Below are positions 1-8,099 of a stretch of 53,614 nucleotides of DNA, piece after piece. Position 1 is the stretch's first letter. Each line of letters starts with the position of its first letter. The notes below the pieces were generated by a model. That model worked only from the letters and a program-made list of their open reading frames with translations, was not told the origin of the DNA and made no database searches. The position numbers were made by a program, and so were the translations under genes. Source of the DNA: an uncultured Bacteroidales bacterium (GTDB taxonomy: Bacteria > Bacteroidota > Bacteroidia > Bacteroidales > Paludibacteraceae); contig CAIKVR010000377.1 of the NCBI GenBank assembly GCA_903830915.1, positions 1 to 53,614 on the forward strand, written 5' to 3'.

Positions 1-306
1 CTCAACATGGGCAGTTAGCTTTATTCCAATAAACAACATTCAGATTGTAAATTATAGTTCAGACAAAAGACAGTTTTTGTCTGATTGAAAACTTATGCCC
101 AGAAATCTCAACTTATTAAACACTTGTTATCCCGAACTCAGGTTATTAATCATCAGTCGATCAAGTGTTTATTCTAGATAGAAAAAAATTACAGTATTGG
201 TTAATCGTTTATTATTCTAAACATTACCTATTTTTGTTAATCCAAACTCAATAATTCGGGAATATTTACGTTAATTTGCATACTAACTAACAAAAAACTT
301 CTGGTC
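1..306. other. Non-coding leader before efflux operon
   Basis: No convincing gene is visible here. The stretch is AT-rich and holds two 9-bp perfect inverted repeats: CAGACAAAA at 60-68 with TTTTGTCTG at 75-83, and AAACACTTG at 118-126 with CAAGTGTTT at 162-170. Neither is followed by a T-run, so neither is a clear terminator. A candidate promoter for the efflux operon lies near 229-236. What lies to the left cannot be seen. Confidence 0.6.
229..236 (+). promoter_or_regulatory. Candidate -7 element for efflux operon
   Basis: TATTTTTG matches the Bacteroidota -7 consensus TAnnTTTG exactly and lies about 70 bases upstream of the first membrane-fusion gene. No good -33 TTG/TTTG box is seen at the usual 19-21 base spacing. 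A one-mismatch alternative, TTAATTTG, lies at 271-278. Confidence 0.35.
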
Positions 307-1545
307 TTGCCTAAATTCCATTATTATATCAGCTGCATACTACTTTTTGGAATCTTTTACTCCTGTAAGTCTAATGAAGTAAAGCCACCATCAACAATTA
401 CAGTACATACGACAGATTTTGTAGATGCAATGGAAATTGAGGGACTTGTACAGCCTGTACAGGTTAATACTGTAGTTACTCCGGGACAAGTTGATGGTGT
501 TGTGGTTTCTATTGTTGATGATGGGACTTATGTGAAAGCCGGTGATACGATTTGCATTCTGGAAGATAAAAATTTGAAACAACGTTACGATCAAATAAGA
601 GTACAACTCGAAAACTCAGTTGCAGAATTAAATAAGACAAAGGCAGATTTGGATCTTCAATATTCGTTATTGGAGGCACAGGTAAAGAATAATGCTGCTG
701 AAACAGAAATTGCAAATCTGGATTCGGGAGATATCAGATTTTCATCACTGGTTCAGAGTCGTATCAGAAAGCTGGAACTTAAAAAAGTATCTATAGAAAA
801 ATTCAAGCTTCAGAAAAAACTGAAGTCTATGGCAATCATTAATCGGTCAGAGATTCGAAAACTGGAACTACGAAATCGAAGTCTTACATCGAGGCTGGAA
901 AGTGCCGGAAAACAATTGACTGAAATGAAACTTACTGCTCCTAAAGATGGATTGGCTACCCGTGCCATTCACCCGATGACTAGAAAAAAAGTGATGTCTA
1001 ACGACCCAGTTTGGAACAGAATACCACTTGTTATTATCCCCGAACTTGATAAAATGAAAGTTCTGATTTCGGCAACTGAGGGTGAATATAAACGAGTTAG
1101 TTTAAACGATTCAGTTCAATATTCTTTTGATGCAATGCCCGCAAATAAAGCATGGGGAATTATTCAGAAAAAAGCACCTGTAGGTCAGCCTGTTAAAGAA
1201 AACTCAAAAGTCAAAATGTTTGAAATTGAGGCTTCGGTTGATAAAGCGCTGCTGATTCCTGGTCCCGATCTCACAACCCGATGCAAAATTATTCTCAAGC
1301 ACATTCGGGATACCATTGTTATTCCTCAAATTTGTATTTTTGAAGAAGATTCGATGAAATTTGTGTACGTACAAAGGTCCAAAACATTCGAAAAACGCCA
1401 AATAACGATTGGTACAACATCGGTAAAAGAAGCTGTGGTGTCAGCAGGATTAACGCGTAATGAAAAAATAGCAATAGTAAAACCCGAGACTGAACTAATA
1501 AACGGGAAAAGGTTATTGACTAAAATTAAAAATAAAAAAATCTGA
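307..1545 (+). CDS. Membrane-fusion lipoprotein 1 (HlyD/MacA-type)
   Basis: This is the periplasmic adaptor of a tripartite efflux pump, bridging the MacB-type permease to the TolC-type channel. The 412-residue product starts with a lipoprotein signal (FGIFYSC, acylated Cys near residue 20). A half lipoyl/biotinyl domain follows around residues 45-85 (VDGVVVSIVDDGTYVKAGD). Next come a long helical hairpin (about 85-210), the second lipoyl half (TAPKDGLATRA), a beta-barrel and a C-terminal membrane-proximal domain. The start is TTG; no nearby ATG would keep the signal peptide. It is first in the operon, 34 bases before the next adaptor. No substrate can be inferred from sequence. Confidence 0.85.
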   Translation: MPKFHYYISCILLFGIFYSCKSNEVKPPSTITVHTTDFVDAMEIEGLVQPVQVNTVVTPGQVDGVVVSIVDDGTYVKAGDTICILEDKNLKQRYDQIRVQLENSVAELNKTKADLDLQYSLLEAQVKNNAAETEIANLDSGDIRFSSLVQSRIRKLELKKVSIEKFKLQKKLKSMAIINRSEIRKLELRNRSLTSRLESAGKQLTEMKLTAPKDGLATRAIHPMTRKKVMSNDPVWNRIPLVIIPELDKMKVLISATEGEYKRVSLNDSVQYSFDAMPANKAWGIIQKKAPVGQPVKENSKVKMFEIEASVDKALLIPGPDLTTRCKIILKHIRDTIVIPQICIFEEDSMKFVYVQRSKTFEKRQITIGTTSVKEAVVSAGLTRNEKIAIVKPETELINGKRLLTKIKNKKI

Positions 1546-1579
1546 AGTAAAAAAAACACTCATTTTAAACAGATTATAC

Positions 1580-2839
1580 ATGAAAAAATATAAAGCAACC
1601 GCTGTTTTAAATTTATGCCTGATAGCGCTGGTTACCTTATTACCGGTAGCCTGCAAGAAGGAAAAAGTGCAGGAAGTGCCTCTTGGGAAAGTCGTACGGG
1701 GAACTTTTTACATTGATATTTACGAAGAAGGTGAAATTGAAGCCATTCGTTCCACTAATGCTTCGTCGCCATCCATTTCGTGGCGCTACGGAAACCTGAA
1801 AATCACACAAATTGTAAAAGATGGAAAAGAAGTTCAGACAGGTGATACGCTGATTGTTTTTGATCCTTCGGAAGTAAAAAAAGGCGTTACCGAAGCTGAA
1901 TCACGACTTCAGATGAGTGAAGCAGAGTTGGTTAAACTCGAGGCGCAACAATCGTCTGATTTAGAAGACCTGAAGGCAGACTATGAGGTGGCGCGTATTT
2001 CGCAGGAAATATCAAAAATTAAATTTGAATCGGCCGGATATGAAGCTAATATCAAAAAGAAAGAAATTCAGTTGAATCTGGAAAAAGCCAATATAGCTCT
2101 CGACAGGGCAAAAGAACAAATTGATAACCGGATAAAGATTCAACACGAGGAGTTGAAACAAAAGCAACTATCTATAAATCAGGATAAAGCACAACTTACC
2201 GAAGCCAATGAAACTTTGAAAAAACTTTTTGTAATTTCACCCGCTTCGGGAATTGCAATTGTTGGTAAAAACTGGAGTACCGGCAATAAAATTCAGGTAG
2301 GAGAACAATGCTGGCCAGGCACTCCACTGATTTTGCTCCCTGATTTGTCGGCTCTGAAAGCCACTGTAAAAGTAAATGAGGTGGATATTTCTAAAATTAC
2401 AAAAGGTCTGAAAGTAGAAATTAAGCCGGATGCTTTTTCCAATAGCAAATTTACCGGAACAGTTACTTCAGTGGCTAATTTGGCTATAAATAAAGACAAT
2501 AAGTCGAAGGTAAAGGTATTTCCAGTAGAAATATACATAACCGGAACCGATGAAAAATTATTGCCCGGACTTACTGTAAGTTGCCGGATTATTGTAGGTA
2601 GCGTTAAAAACGCAATGTATGTTCCACTTGATGCCGTTCATTCAGAGGGAGATGTAAGTTATGTTTACAAAAAAACGCCCAAAGGATTTGAAAAAACAAT
2701 TGTGGGAATTAGTGCCAGTAATGCTGATTTTGTGGTAATTACCAAAGGATTGGATGTGCAGGATAAGTTAGCGTTGGCAGATCCATTTAAAAAGGAAGAA
2801 AAGAAAAAAGAAAAAACGGCTAAAGCAAAGAAATCATGA
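1580..2839 (+). CDS. Membrane-fusion lipoprotein 2 (HlyD/MacA-type)
   Basis: This is the second periplasmic adaptor of the pump (419 aa). The N-terminus is a lipoprotein signal ending LLPVAC, with Cys near residue 25. The order of parts is: lipoyl first half around residues 60-95 (ITQIVKDGKEVQTGDTL), a Glu/Lys-rich coiled coil (about 100-215), the lipoyl second half (VISPASGIAIVG), a beta-barrel and a membrane-proximal domain, ending in a Lys-rich tail (KKEEKKKEKTAKAKKS). It overlaps the next gene by four bases (ATGA), which implies translational coupling. It has the same architecture as its upstream neighbour but is clearly diverged from it, so this is an old duplication. Confidence 0.88.
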   Translation: MKKYKATAVLNLCLIALVTLLPVACKKEKVQEVPLGKVVRGTFYIDIYEEGEIEAIRSTNASSPSISWRYGNLKITQIVKDGKEVQTGDTLIVFDPSEVKKGVTEAESRLQMSEAELVKLEAQQSSDLEDLKADYEVARISQEISKIKFESAGYEANIKKKEIQLNLEKANIALDRAKEQIDNRIKIQHEELKQKQLSINQDKAQLTEANETLKKLFVISPASGIAIVGKNWSTGNKIQVGEQCWPGTPLILLPDLSALKATVKVNEVDISKITKGLKVEIKPDAFSNSKFTGTVTSVANLAINKDNKSKVKVFPVEIYITGTDEKLLPGLTVSCRIIVGSVKNAMYVPLDAVHSEGDVSYVYKKTPKGFEKTIVGISASNADFVVITKGLDVQDKLALADPFKKEEKKKEKTAKAKKS

Positions 2840-3834
2840 AAAAGAAACATTTTGCTAAGCTGATATTCATCTCAGCACTTGGTTTTATGCTTCTGTCCTG
2901 TACCGGAAAAAATGAGGATAACCAGAAAAGCATTGACAAATCGGGAAAACGAATTGTTGAAACCGGTGAGCTGGCTGCAGTTGAATCGAGAGCTTTTATA
3001 ATGCCACGCTTCGGGCGGATGTGGTTCAATCTGAAAGTGATAGGTCTTTTGAAACATGGCTCGGTAGTAAAAGCAGGCGATTCAATAATTCAACTTGATC
3101 CGGCCGATGTGAAGAAACTTATAATTGACAGGCAGACTCAATTGGAAACTCAATTGGCAGTTATTGAGAAACTAAAGGTAGATCAGAACAACAAAGAACA
3201 GGAACTGAATTCTCAACTTAAAAGCGAAACAGCCACATTCAATCTTCGCAAATTGGAACAGGAAGCAGCACGTTTTGAATCTGAACGAATCCGCAAAATC
3301 AAGCAACTTGAATTCAATCAGGCAAAAATTGATTTTGCCAAAGTACAGCGACAATTGAAGTCGAATAAAATTATCCGGGTAAATGATATGAAAATTCAGG
3401 TTTTACGGGTAAATCAGTTGAAAACTGAATTGAAAGATGCGAAATCAATTCTTCCGCGACTCACTATCCGAACTCCAATATCAGGCATTTTCCAGATTGG
3501 TACGAATTGGAGAACCGACAATATGATTAAAATAGGTGACGAAGTTTACCCAGGAAACAACATGGGAAATGTACCGGACTTAACATGGATGAAAGTGAAT
3601 TCATCGGTTGGAGAACGTGATTTTCTGAAAATTCATAAAGGACAAAAGGTAATTGTACGGTTGGATGCGCTACCTAAAATCAGATTTGATGGCGAAGTGA
3701 CTTATATTGGACGCCTTTGCCATTTAAAAGACGAAAAATCGAAGCAAAAAGTATTTGATGTGGAAGTAAGAATGTTGAAGTCGGAAGAGCGATTAAAACC
3801 AGGTATGACAGTGAGTTGTGAATACAAACTTTAG
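2836..3834 (+). CDS. Short membrane-fusion lipoprotein 3 (HlyD-type)
   Basis: This is the third adaptor of the operon, 332 aa and about 80 residues shorter than the other two. It has a lipoprotein signal (GFMLLSC, Cys near residue 22), a lipoyl half around residues 60-95, a long coiled coil (about 95-205), the second lipoyl half (IRTPISGIFQIG) and a beta-barrel. It stops at GMTVSCEYKL, where the homologues continue into the membrane-proximal domain. It therefore seems to lack the part that normally contacts the permease, unless it works as a mixed oligomer with the other adaptors. It is translationally coupled to the upstream gene and 9 bases from the permease. Confidence 0.85.
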   Translation: MKKKHFAKLIFISALGFMLLSCTGKNEDNQKSIDKSGKRIVETGELAAVESRAFIMPRFGRMWFNLKVIGLLKHGSVVKAGDSIIQLDPADVKKLIIDRQTQLETQLAVIEKLKVDQNNKEQELNSQLKSETATFNLRKLEQEAARFESERIRKIKQLEFNQAKIDFAKVQRQLKSNKIIRVNDMKIQVLRVNQLKTELKDAKSILPRLTIRTPISGIFQIGTNWRTDNMIKIGDEVYPGNNMGNVPDLTWMKVNSSVGERDFLKIHKGQKVIVRLDALPKIRFDGEVTYIGRLCHLKDEKSKQKVFDVEVRMLKSEERLKPGMTVSCEYKL

Positions 3835-3843
3835 AAACAAATT

Positions 3844-5082
3844 ATGGAATATAAAGAAAATATACGATTGGCTATCAGTGGTTTAATTGATCATAAATTC
3901 AGATCATTTCTCACTATGCTCGGGATTATTTTTGGTGTAGCCTCGGTTATCACCATGCTTTCTATCGGTGAAGGAGCCAAACGTGAAGCTATTGCCAAGT
4001 ATCAGGATTTGGGTGTGAACAACATTATTATCAGAGATAAAAAGATGACTGACGAAGAGCTGGAGGAAGTACGTGCTAAATTCTCTCAGGGGCTTTCTCA
4101 GGAAGATGCTTCAGTGATAAAAGAAATAGTTCCGGGAGTAATTCGCACAGCTTCACAGGCTGAAATTAACTCGGAAGCTAAATATACCGACAAATCTGCA
4201 AAATCGACAGTTATAGGTATTACGCCTGAATATACTGAAATGCTGAATTACAAAATTGCAAGAGGGAAATTTATTGACGATGATCAGAATAAAAAGGAAC
4301 TAAAGGTTTGCATGCTTGCTGCTGGAGTGGCAACTTCACTTTTTCGGAGCGAAGATCCGATTGGGAAAATGGTAAAAGTTGAAGACCAATGGTTGGAAGT
4401 GGTAGGTGTACTTAAATCGAAAGCACTTTTCACAGAAACTGTGGGTGAGTTAGTCGCACGAGATTTGAACATGGATGTGTACTTACCGTTGAACACATTT
4501 CTGGGGCGTTTCAGTCACGAAAACCAGCTTACCAGTAAAATTCAACAGATAACCGTTCAGGTTGATGGTTCAGACAAACTGGAGGAAGCATCGAAGGTAA
4601 TCGATGAAATTCTGAAACGACATCATTATAATAATGAGGATTATAGCATTGTAGTACCGTATGAATTATTGCAGCAAGAAGAAAAAGAGCGACAGATTTA
4701 TAATTTTTTATTGGGAGCCATTGCTGCCATTTCATTATTAGTAGGCGGAATTGGAATTATGAATATTATGCTTGCCACGGTGATGGAACGAACCCGCGAA
4801 ATTGGCATACGACGTGCCATTGGTGCCCGTAAGTCAGATATTATGAGTCAGTTTGTAACAGAGGCAGTTGTTATCAGTATCACCGGTGGAATTATCGGCG
4901 TACTGCTGGGTGTTACACTTTCGCTGACAGTTTCGCTTTTTACTGATATAACCACCTTCATTCAGCCTTATTCCATTTTTATCGCTTTTGGTTTTTCGGT
5001 GTTGGTTGGAATAAGTTTCGGCTATTTGCCGGCTAAAAATGCTGCAAACCTGAAACCTATTGATTCTATAAGATATGAATAA
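3844..5082 (+). CDS. MacB-type ABC transporter permease
   Basis: This is the inner-membrane permease of a type VII (MacB/FtsX-like) ABC transporter. The 412 residues show an N-terminal transmembrane helix (about 18-42, LTMLGIIFGVASVITMLSIG), a MacB periplasmic core domain of roughly 230 residues, and three C-terminal helices in an FtsX domain (about 280-405). The conserved stretch MERTREIGIRRAIGARKSDI sits between the second and third helices. Unlike E. coli MacB, no ATPase is fused; the ATPase is the next gene. These transporters usually drive periplasmic export of peptides, lipoproteins or antibiotics through TolC by mechanotransmission. The cargo here is unknown. Confidence 0.93.
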   Translation: MEYKENIRLAISGLIDHKFRSFLTMLGIIFGVASVITMLSIGEGAKREAIAKYQDLGVNNIIIRDKKMTDEELEEVRAKFSQGLSQEDASVIKEIVPGVIRTASQAEINSEAKYTDKSAKSTVIGITPEYTEMLNYKIARGKFIDDDQNKKELKVCMLAAGVATSLFRSEDPIGKMVKVEDQWLEVVGVLKSKALFTETVGELVARDLNMDVYLPLNTFLGRFSHENQLTSKIQQITVQVDGSDKLEEASKVIDEILKRHHYNNEDYSIVVPYELLQQEEKERQIYNFLLGAIAAISLLVGGIGIMNIMLATVMERTREIGIRRAIGARKSDIMSQFVTEAVVISITGGIIGVLLGVTLSLTVSLFTDITTFIQPYSIFIAFGFSVLVGISFGYLPAKNAANLKPIDSIRYE

Positions 5083-5132
5083 ACAAGTAGGCAATTTATA
5101 GTAGGTAGTCGGTAAATTAACTCACAACAATT

Positions 5133-5846
5133 ATGCTAATACAAATAAAGAATCTATCAAAAAACTATGTCATGGGCGAACTGGAAGTTCCTGCGCTCAT
5201 CGATATTAACACTCAAATACATCAAAATGAGTATGTGGCAATAATGGGACCATCTGGTTCGGGGAAATCTACTTTCATGAATATTTTAGGATGTCTGGAT
5301 ACGCCAACTACAGGCGAATATCTGTTTAATGGCATAAACGTCAGTAGTCTGAGCGACGATGCTTTATCGGCTATGCGAAATAAAGAAATTGGATTTATCT
5401 TCCAAAATTTCAATTTATTACCACGACTGAATGCATTACAAAATGTGGAATTACCATTGATATATTCAGGTGTGAAAAGCGAAGAGCGTCGCGAGCGGGC
5501 ACTTAAAGCGTTGGACAGAGTTGGATTGGCGGATCGCATTCACCATAAATCGAGCGAAATGAGTGGTGGTCAGCGGCAGCGTGTAGCCATTGCCCGGGCA
5601 TTGGTTACAAATCCAGGCATTTTGCTGGCCGACGAACCAACTGGTGCTTTGGATTCGAAAACCGGTGATGAAATTATGGTGCTTTTCAATGAATTGCATC
5701 AGGACGGAAATACAATAATTCTGATTACTCATGAGCAGGAAATTGCCAACCACGCTCATCGAACCATTTTTATAAAAGATGGAATGATTCATTCAGATAA
5801 TAGGAATGAAAGAAACCTGAAATCGCCTGCTCTGATTCAATCTTAA
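5133..5846 (+). CDS. ABC transporter ATPase, LolD/MacB type
   Basis: This is the cytoplasmic ATPase that powers the adjacent permease (237 aa). All motifs are intact: Walker [10 protein letters not shown] near residue 40, the Q-loop in [14 protein letters not shown], signature [15 protein letters not shown] near 145, Walker [13 protein letters not shown] near 165, and the switch His in LITHEQE. The length and insert-free layout are typical of the LolD/YknY group. It is 50 bases after the permease and 20 before the outer-membrane factor. Confidence 0.96.
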   Translation: MLIQIKNLSKNYVMGELEVPALIDINTQIHQNEYVAIMGPSGSGKSTFMNILGCLDTPTTGEYLFNGINVSSLSDDALSAMRNKEIGFIFQNFNLLPRLNALQNVELPLIYSGVKSEERRERALKALDRVGLADRIHHKSSEMSGGQRQRVAIARALVTNPGILLADEPTGALDSKTGDEIMVLFNELHQDGNTIILITHEQEIANHAHRTIFIKDGMIHSDNRNERNLKSPALIQS

Positions 5847-5866
5847 ACACCTAATTTTTTTAGTAT

Positions 5867-7348
5867 ATGAAAAAAATATTCATGTTATCATTGATTATTG
5901 TGTTTTGTATTTTTAGTTCAAAAGCACAGATTTATAATCTTGATTTGCAAAAAAGCATAGAACTTGCCAAAATCAAAAGTTACACCATGCTTGGATTGAC
6001 GGAGGATTTGAAAATTGCTGAATACAATCTTAAATCGGCAACCAGCAAATTCAAAACTCATATAAGTCTGAATTTTGTAGCACCGGAATATTCAAATGTG
6101 TTACAGCGTTATCAGGATAGTGCCGGAGTGTCATATTTTCCCCTTCGTCAATTGAACTACAGCGGTAATGTACTGATTACTCAGCCTTTGCCAACAAACG
6201 GTAATATTTATATACGAACAGGACTCGATAATACAGATGACTATAAAGATTTATCACGGACATCGTATCTGAGCACTCGTATCGGATTTACGCAGCCACT
6301 CGATGCCCTATATGGTTATAACAGTATAAAATCAAGTCTGAAAAAAGCGGAGTTGGCTTACGAACAATCCAAAAAGAGTCTGAAGCGTGCAGAACTGAAT
6401 CTTGTTTATCAGGTTAGCAGTTCGTTTTACGGTTTGCTTTCGGTACAAAAAGAAGCGGAACTGGCTCGTATGAATCTCGACAGACAGAAAGATGCCCGGG
6501 AAATTGCAAAAAGTAAGTATGACGCAGGACTAATTAAAGAAGTGGATGCGCTGCAGATGGAAGTTGATTTGGCTGAAGCACAAAATAACTACGATTTATC
6601 ATTGGTTAATCAAAAATCTTCACTGAATTCATTTAAAGAGCTGATTGGAATCAATTTTACCGACAGTGTATCGTTAAGCAGTGAATTCAACTATGATATA
6701 ATAGCCGTTGACCCAAAGAAAGCAGTTCGGTATGCTCTTGAAAATCGGTTGGAGATTCGCGAACAGGAAATTCAGATTGAACAGAATAAGCTTAATCTGA
6801 AACAGCAGAAGGCGAATGGAATGATTCAGGCCAATGTAAATGCGTATTACGAAAAAGCAGGTGTAAGTGCTCAAAGTGTGAATACATCCATGACTAGTTC
6901 CATTAACAATACATATTCAAACTACATGGACCGACCAGCTAATTATGGTGTGGGGTTGGTAGTATCGGTGCCTTTGCTTGACTTTGGCGAAAACAAAGCG
7001 CTGGTGCGAGCAGCTGAAGCCAGAGTGAAACAAAATCAGTTACAAAAGGAAGAAGTACAACGTGCTATAGAGCGTGAGGTGCGAAACCTTGTAAACGACC
7101 TTAATAGTAGCTTGAAACGCTTACAATTACTGGAGAAAAATGTTTCAGTGGCTGAGAGAAGTTTTGAAATTACACGTCAGCGATTCGCCGATGGAGATAT
7201 CGACAGCCAATCGCTGGCATTGGAACGTAATAGGTTGAATAATGCCTACACTACTCATTTGCGTGCATTTATCAACTATCAACTCTTTCTGGCAGATCTA
7301 ATGCGTAAAACTTTTTACGATTTCAAAAAGAATGAATTGGTAAAATAA
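5867..7348 (+). CDS. TolC-type outer-membrane efflux protein
   Basis: This is the outer-membrane channel of the tripartite pump (493 aa). It has a cleavable signal peptide (residues 1-21, ending SSKAQ) and two OEP repeats with long heptad-rich helices (about 160-240 and 380-460). The barrel strands lie between the helices, for example around residues 90-140 and 330-365. It is the last gene of the efflux operon and is followed at once by a hairpin with a T-run. The protein looks complete and normal. Confidence 0.93.
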   Translation: MKKIFMLSLIIVFCIFSSKAQIYNLDLQKSIELAKIKSYTMLGLTEDLKIAEYNLKSATSKFKTHISLNFVAPEYSNVLQRYQDSAGVSYFPLRQLNYSGNVLITQPLPTNGNIYIRTGLDNTDDYKDLSRTSYLSTRIGFTQPLDALYGYNSIKSSLKKAELAYEQSKKSLKRAELNLVYQVSSSFYGLLSVQKEAELARMNLDRQKDAREIAKSKYDAGLIKEVDALQMEVDLAEAQNNYDLSLVNQKSSLNSFKELIGINFTDSVSLSSEFNYDIIAVDPKKAVRYALENRLEIREQEIQIEQNKLNLKQQKANGMIQANVNAYYEKAGVSAQSVNTSMTSSINNTYSNYMDRPANYGVGLVVSVPLLDFGENKALVRAAEARVKQNQLQKEEVQRAIEREVRNLVNDLNSSLKRLQLLEKNVSVAERSFEITRQRFADGDIDSQSLALERNRLNNAYTTHLRAFINYQLFLADLMRKTFYDFKKNELVK

Positions 7349-7354
7349 CTGTTT

Positions 7355-7385
7355 TATCAGTTAAACGGCTGATATCATTTTTTTT
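7355..7385 (+). terminator. Rho-independent-like terminator of efflux operon
   Basis: TATCAG (7355-7360) pairs with CTGATA (7369-7374) across an 8-base loop. It is followed within four bases by a run of eight T (7378-7385). It begins just after the TolC-type stop codon. Confidence 0.6.
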
Positions 7386-7386
7386 G

Positions 7387-7394
7387 TATATTTG
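7387..7394 (+). promoter_or_regulatory. Promoter -7 element of YjbR-family gene
   Basis: TATATTTG matches TAnnTTTG exactly and ends 18 bases before the ATG at 7413. A TTG start at 7392 would lie inside this element, which argues for the ATG. Confidence 0.5.
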
Positions 7395-7412
7395 TCGGCA
7401 AATAGAACTGAT

Positions 7413-7769
7413 ATGAACTATGAAGAGCTGCATCATTATTGCATGAGCCTTAAAGCGGTAACTGACCATTTCCCGTTTGATGAGGTGACACTGGTTCTTA
7501 AAGTGCAGGGGAAAATGTTTGCATTAATACCATTGGATAATCCTGAAACGCAAATCACGTTGAAATGTGACCCCGATCGTGCCATTAACTTACGCGAAGA
7601 ATTTGATGCGATTACTCCAGCCTGGCATTTCAACAAAAAACATTGGAACACGGTTTTTATTCAAGCTTCAATTTCGCAAAAATTTCTTTGTGAACTGATT
7701 AATCATTCCTACGACCTTGTTGTAGCTGGTTTACCCCGAAAACTTAAGGAAGAGCTTCAGAATCTCTGA
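7413..7769 (+). CDS. YjbR/MmcQ-family DNA-binding-fold protein
   Basis: A 118-residue cytoplasmic protein of the YjbR/MmcQ (CyaY-like fold) family. Visible family features are the N-terminal helix MNYEELHHYCMSLKAVTDHF, the strand pair KVQGKMFALIPLD, the TLKCDPDRAINLREEFDAI segment, the HFNKKHWNTV segment and the C-terminal helix SYDLVVAGLPRKLK. Family members are predicted to bind DNA, but their roles are mostly unknown. It stands alone between the efflux operon and the PUL, with its own candidate promoter. I see no sign that it belongs to either system. Confidence 0.88.
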   Translation: MNYEELHHYCMSLKAVTDHFPFDEVTLVLKVQGKMFALIPLDNPETQITLKCDPDRAINLREEFDAITPAWHFNKKHWNTVFIQASISQKFLCELINHSYDLVVAGLPRKLKEELQNL

Positions 7770-7829
7770 GCTTAGTCAAAAACCACATACATACCTATTT
7801 TCCCGCCTCTTGTTGTTTAACATGAAAAT

Positions 7830-7842
7830 ATGTTTTACAGCA
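7830..7842 (+). promoter_or_regulatory. Conserved upstream box, copy 1
   Basis: ATGTTTTACAGCA occurs here and, identical over all 13 bases, at 26998-27010. It starts 69 bases before the operator here and 68 bases before it at the second site. It could be an activator site or leftover identity from promoter duplication. Confidence 0.4.
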
Positions 7843-7870
7843 GAAAGTACAAAAAAAATGCAAAAAAACT

Positions 7871-7901
7871 TTTGTACATCTAAAACATTGTAGTATTTTT
7901 G
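7871..7901 (+). promoter_or_regulatory. PUL promoter A (SusC unit)
   Basis: A -33 box TTTG (7871-7874), a 19-base spacer and a -7 element TATTTTTG (7894-7901) match the Bacteroidota sigma consensus in sequence and spacing. The last three bases of the -7 element are the first three of the operator palindrome. Confidence 0.7.
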
Positions 7902-7926
7902 GTCGACCAAATTATTGGTATGCCAA
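7899..7926. promoter_or_regulatory. Tandem palindromic operator A
   Basis: A perfect palindrome TTGGTCGACCAA (7899-7910) is followed four bases later by a degenerate copy TTGGTATGCCAA (7915-7926), with centres 16 bp apart. The first copy overlaps the -7 element, a repressor-like position. Half-sites TTGGT/ACCAA resemble those of FadR-type GntR regulators, while a central CG also suits LacI-type regulators. No regulator gene lies in the window. Confidence 0.75.
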
Positions 7927-8099
7927 TTTATTCAATTTAAATACTACTAATAATTTGATTCTAAAATACTTATTTCGAACCTGTGTAAAATCAGAGTATA
8001 TCACCGTGATTATGAAATAAGAATAGGCTATTTAAATATACATATTTTTTCGATAATACTTAGGTCTACAAATCTCATTCAAATAAATTAAATACTTAA

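Larger units (their letters stand above)
7770..8099. other. Non-coding PUL leader region
   Basis: No gene is seen. It holds the box ATGTTTTACAGCA (7830-7842), a promoter (7871-7901), the double palindrome operator (7899-7926), and a roughly 190-base leader before SusC. The leader contains an inverted repeat, CTTATTTC (7969-7976) with GAAATAAG (8014-8021), enclosing the smaller dyad ATCAC-C-GTGAT near 8000-8010. The leader could be structured, but I recognise no known riboswitch. Confidence 0.7.

Noticed and set aside
7392-7769. TTG start for the YjbR-family gene, seven codons upstream
   Set aside because: The TTG lies within a perfect TAnnTTTG promoter element, and the ATG at 7413 starts exactly at the conserved N-terminal helix.
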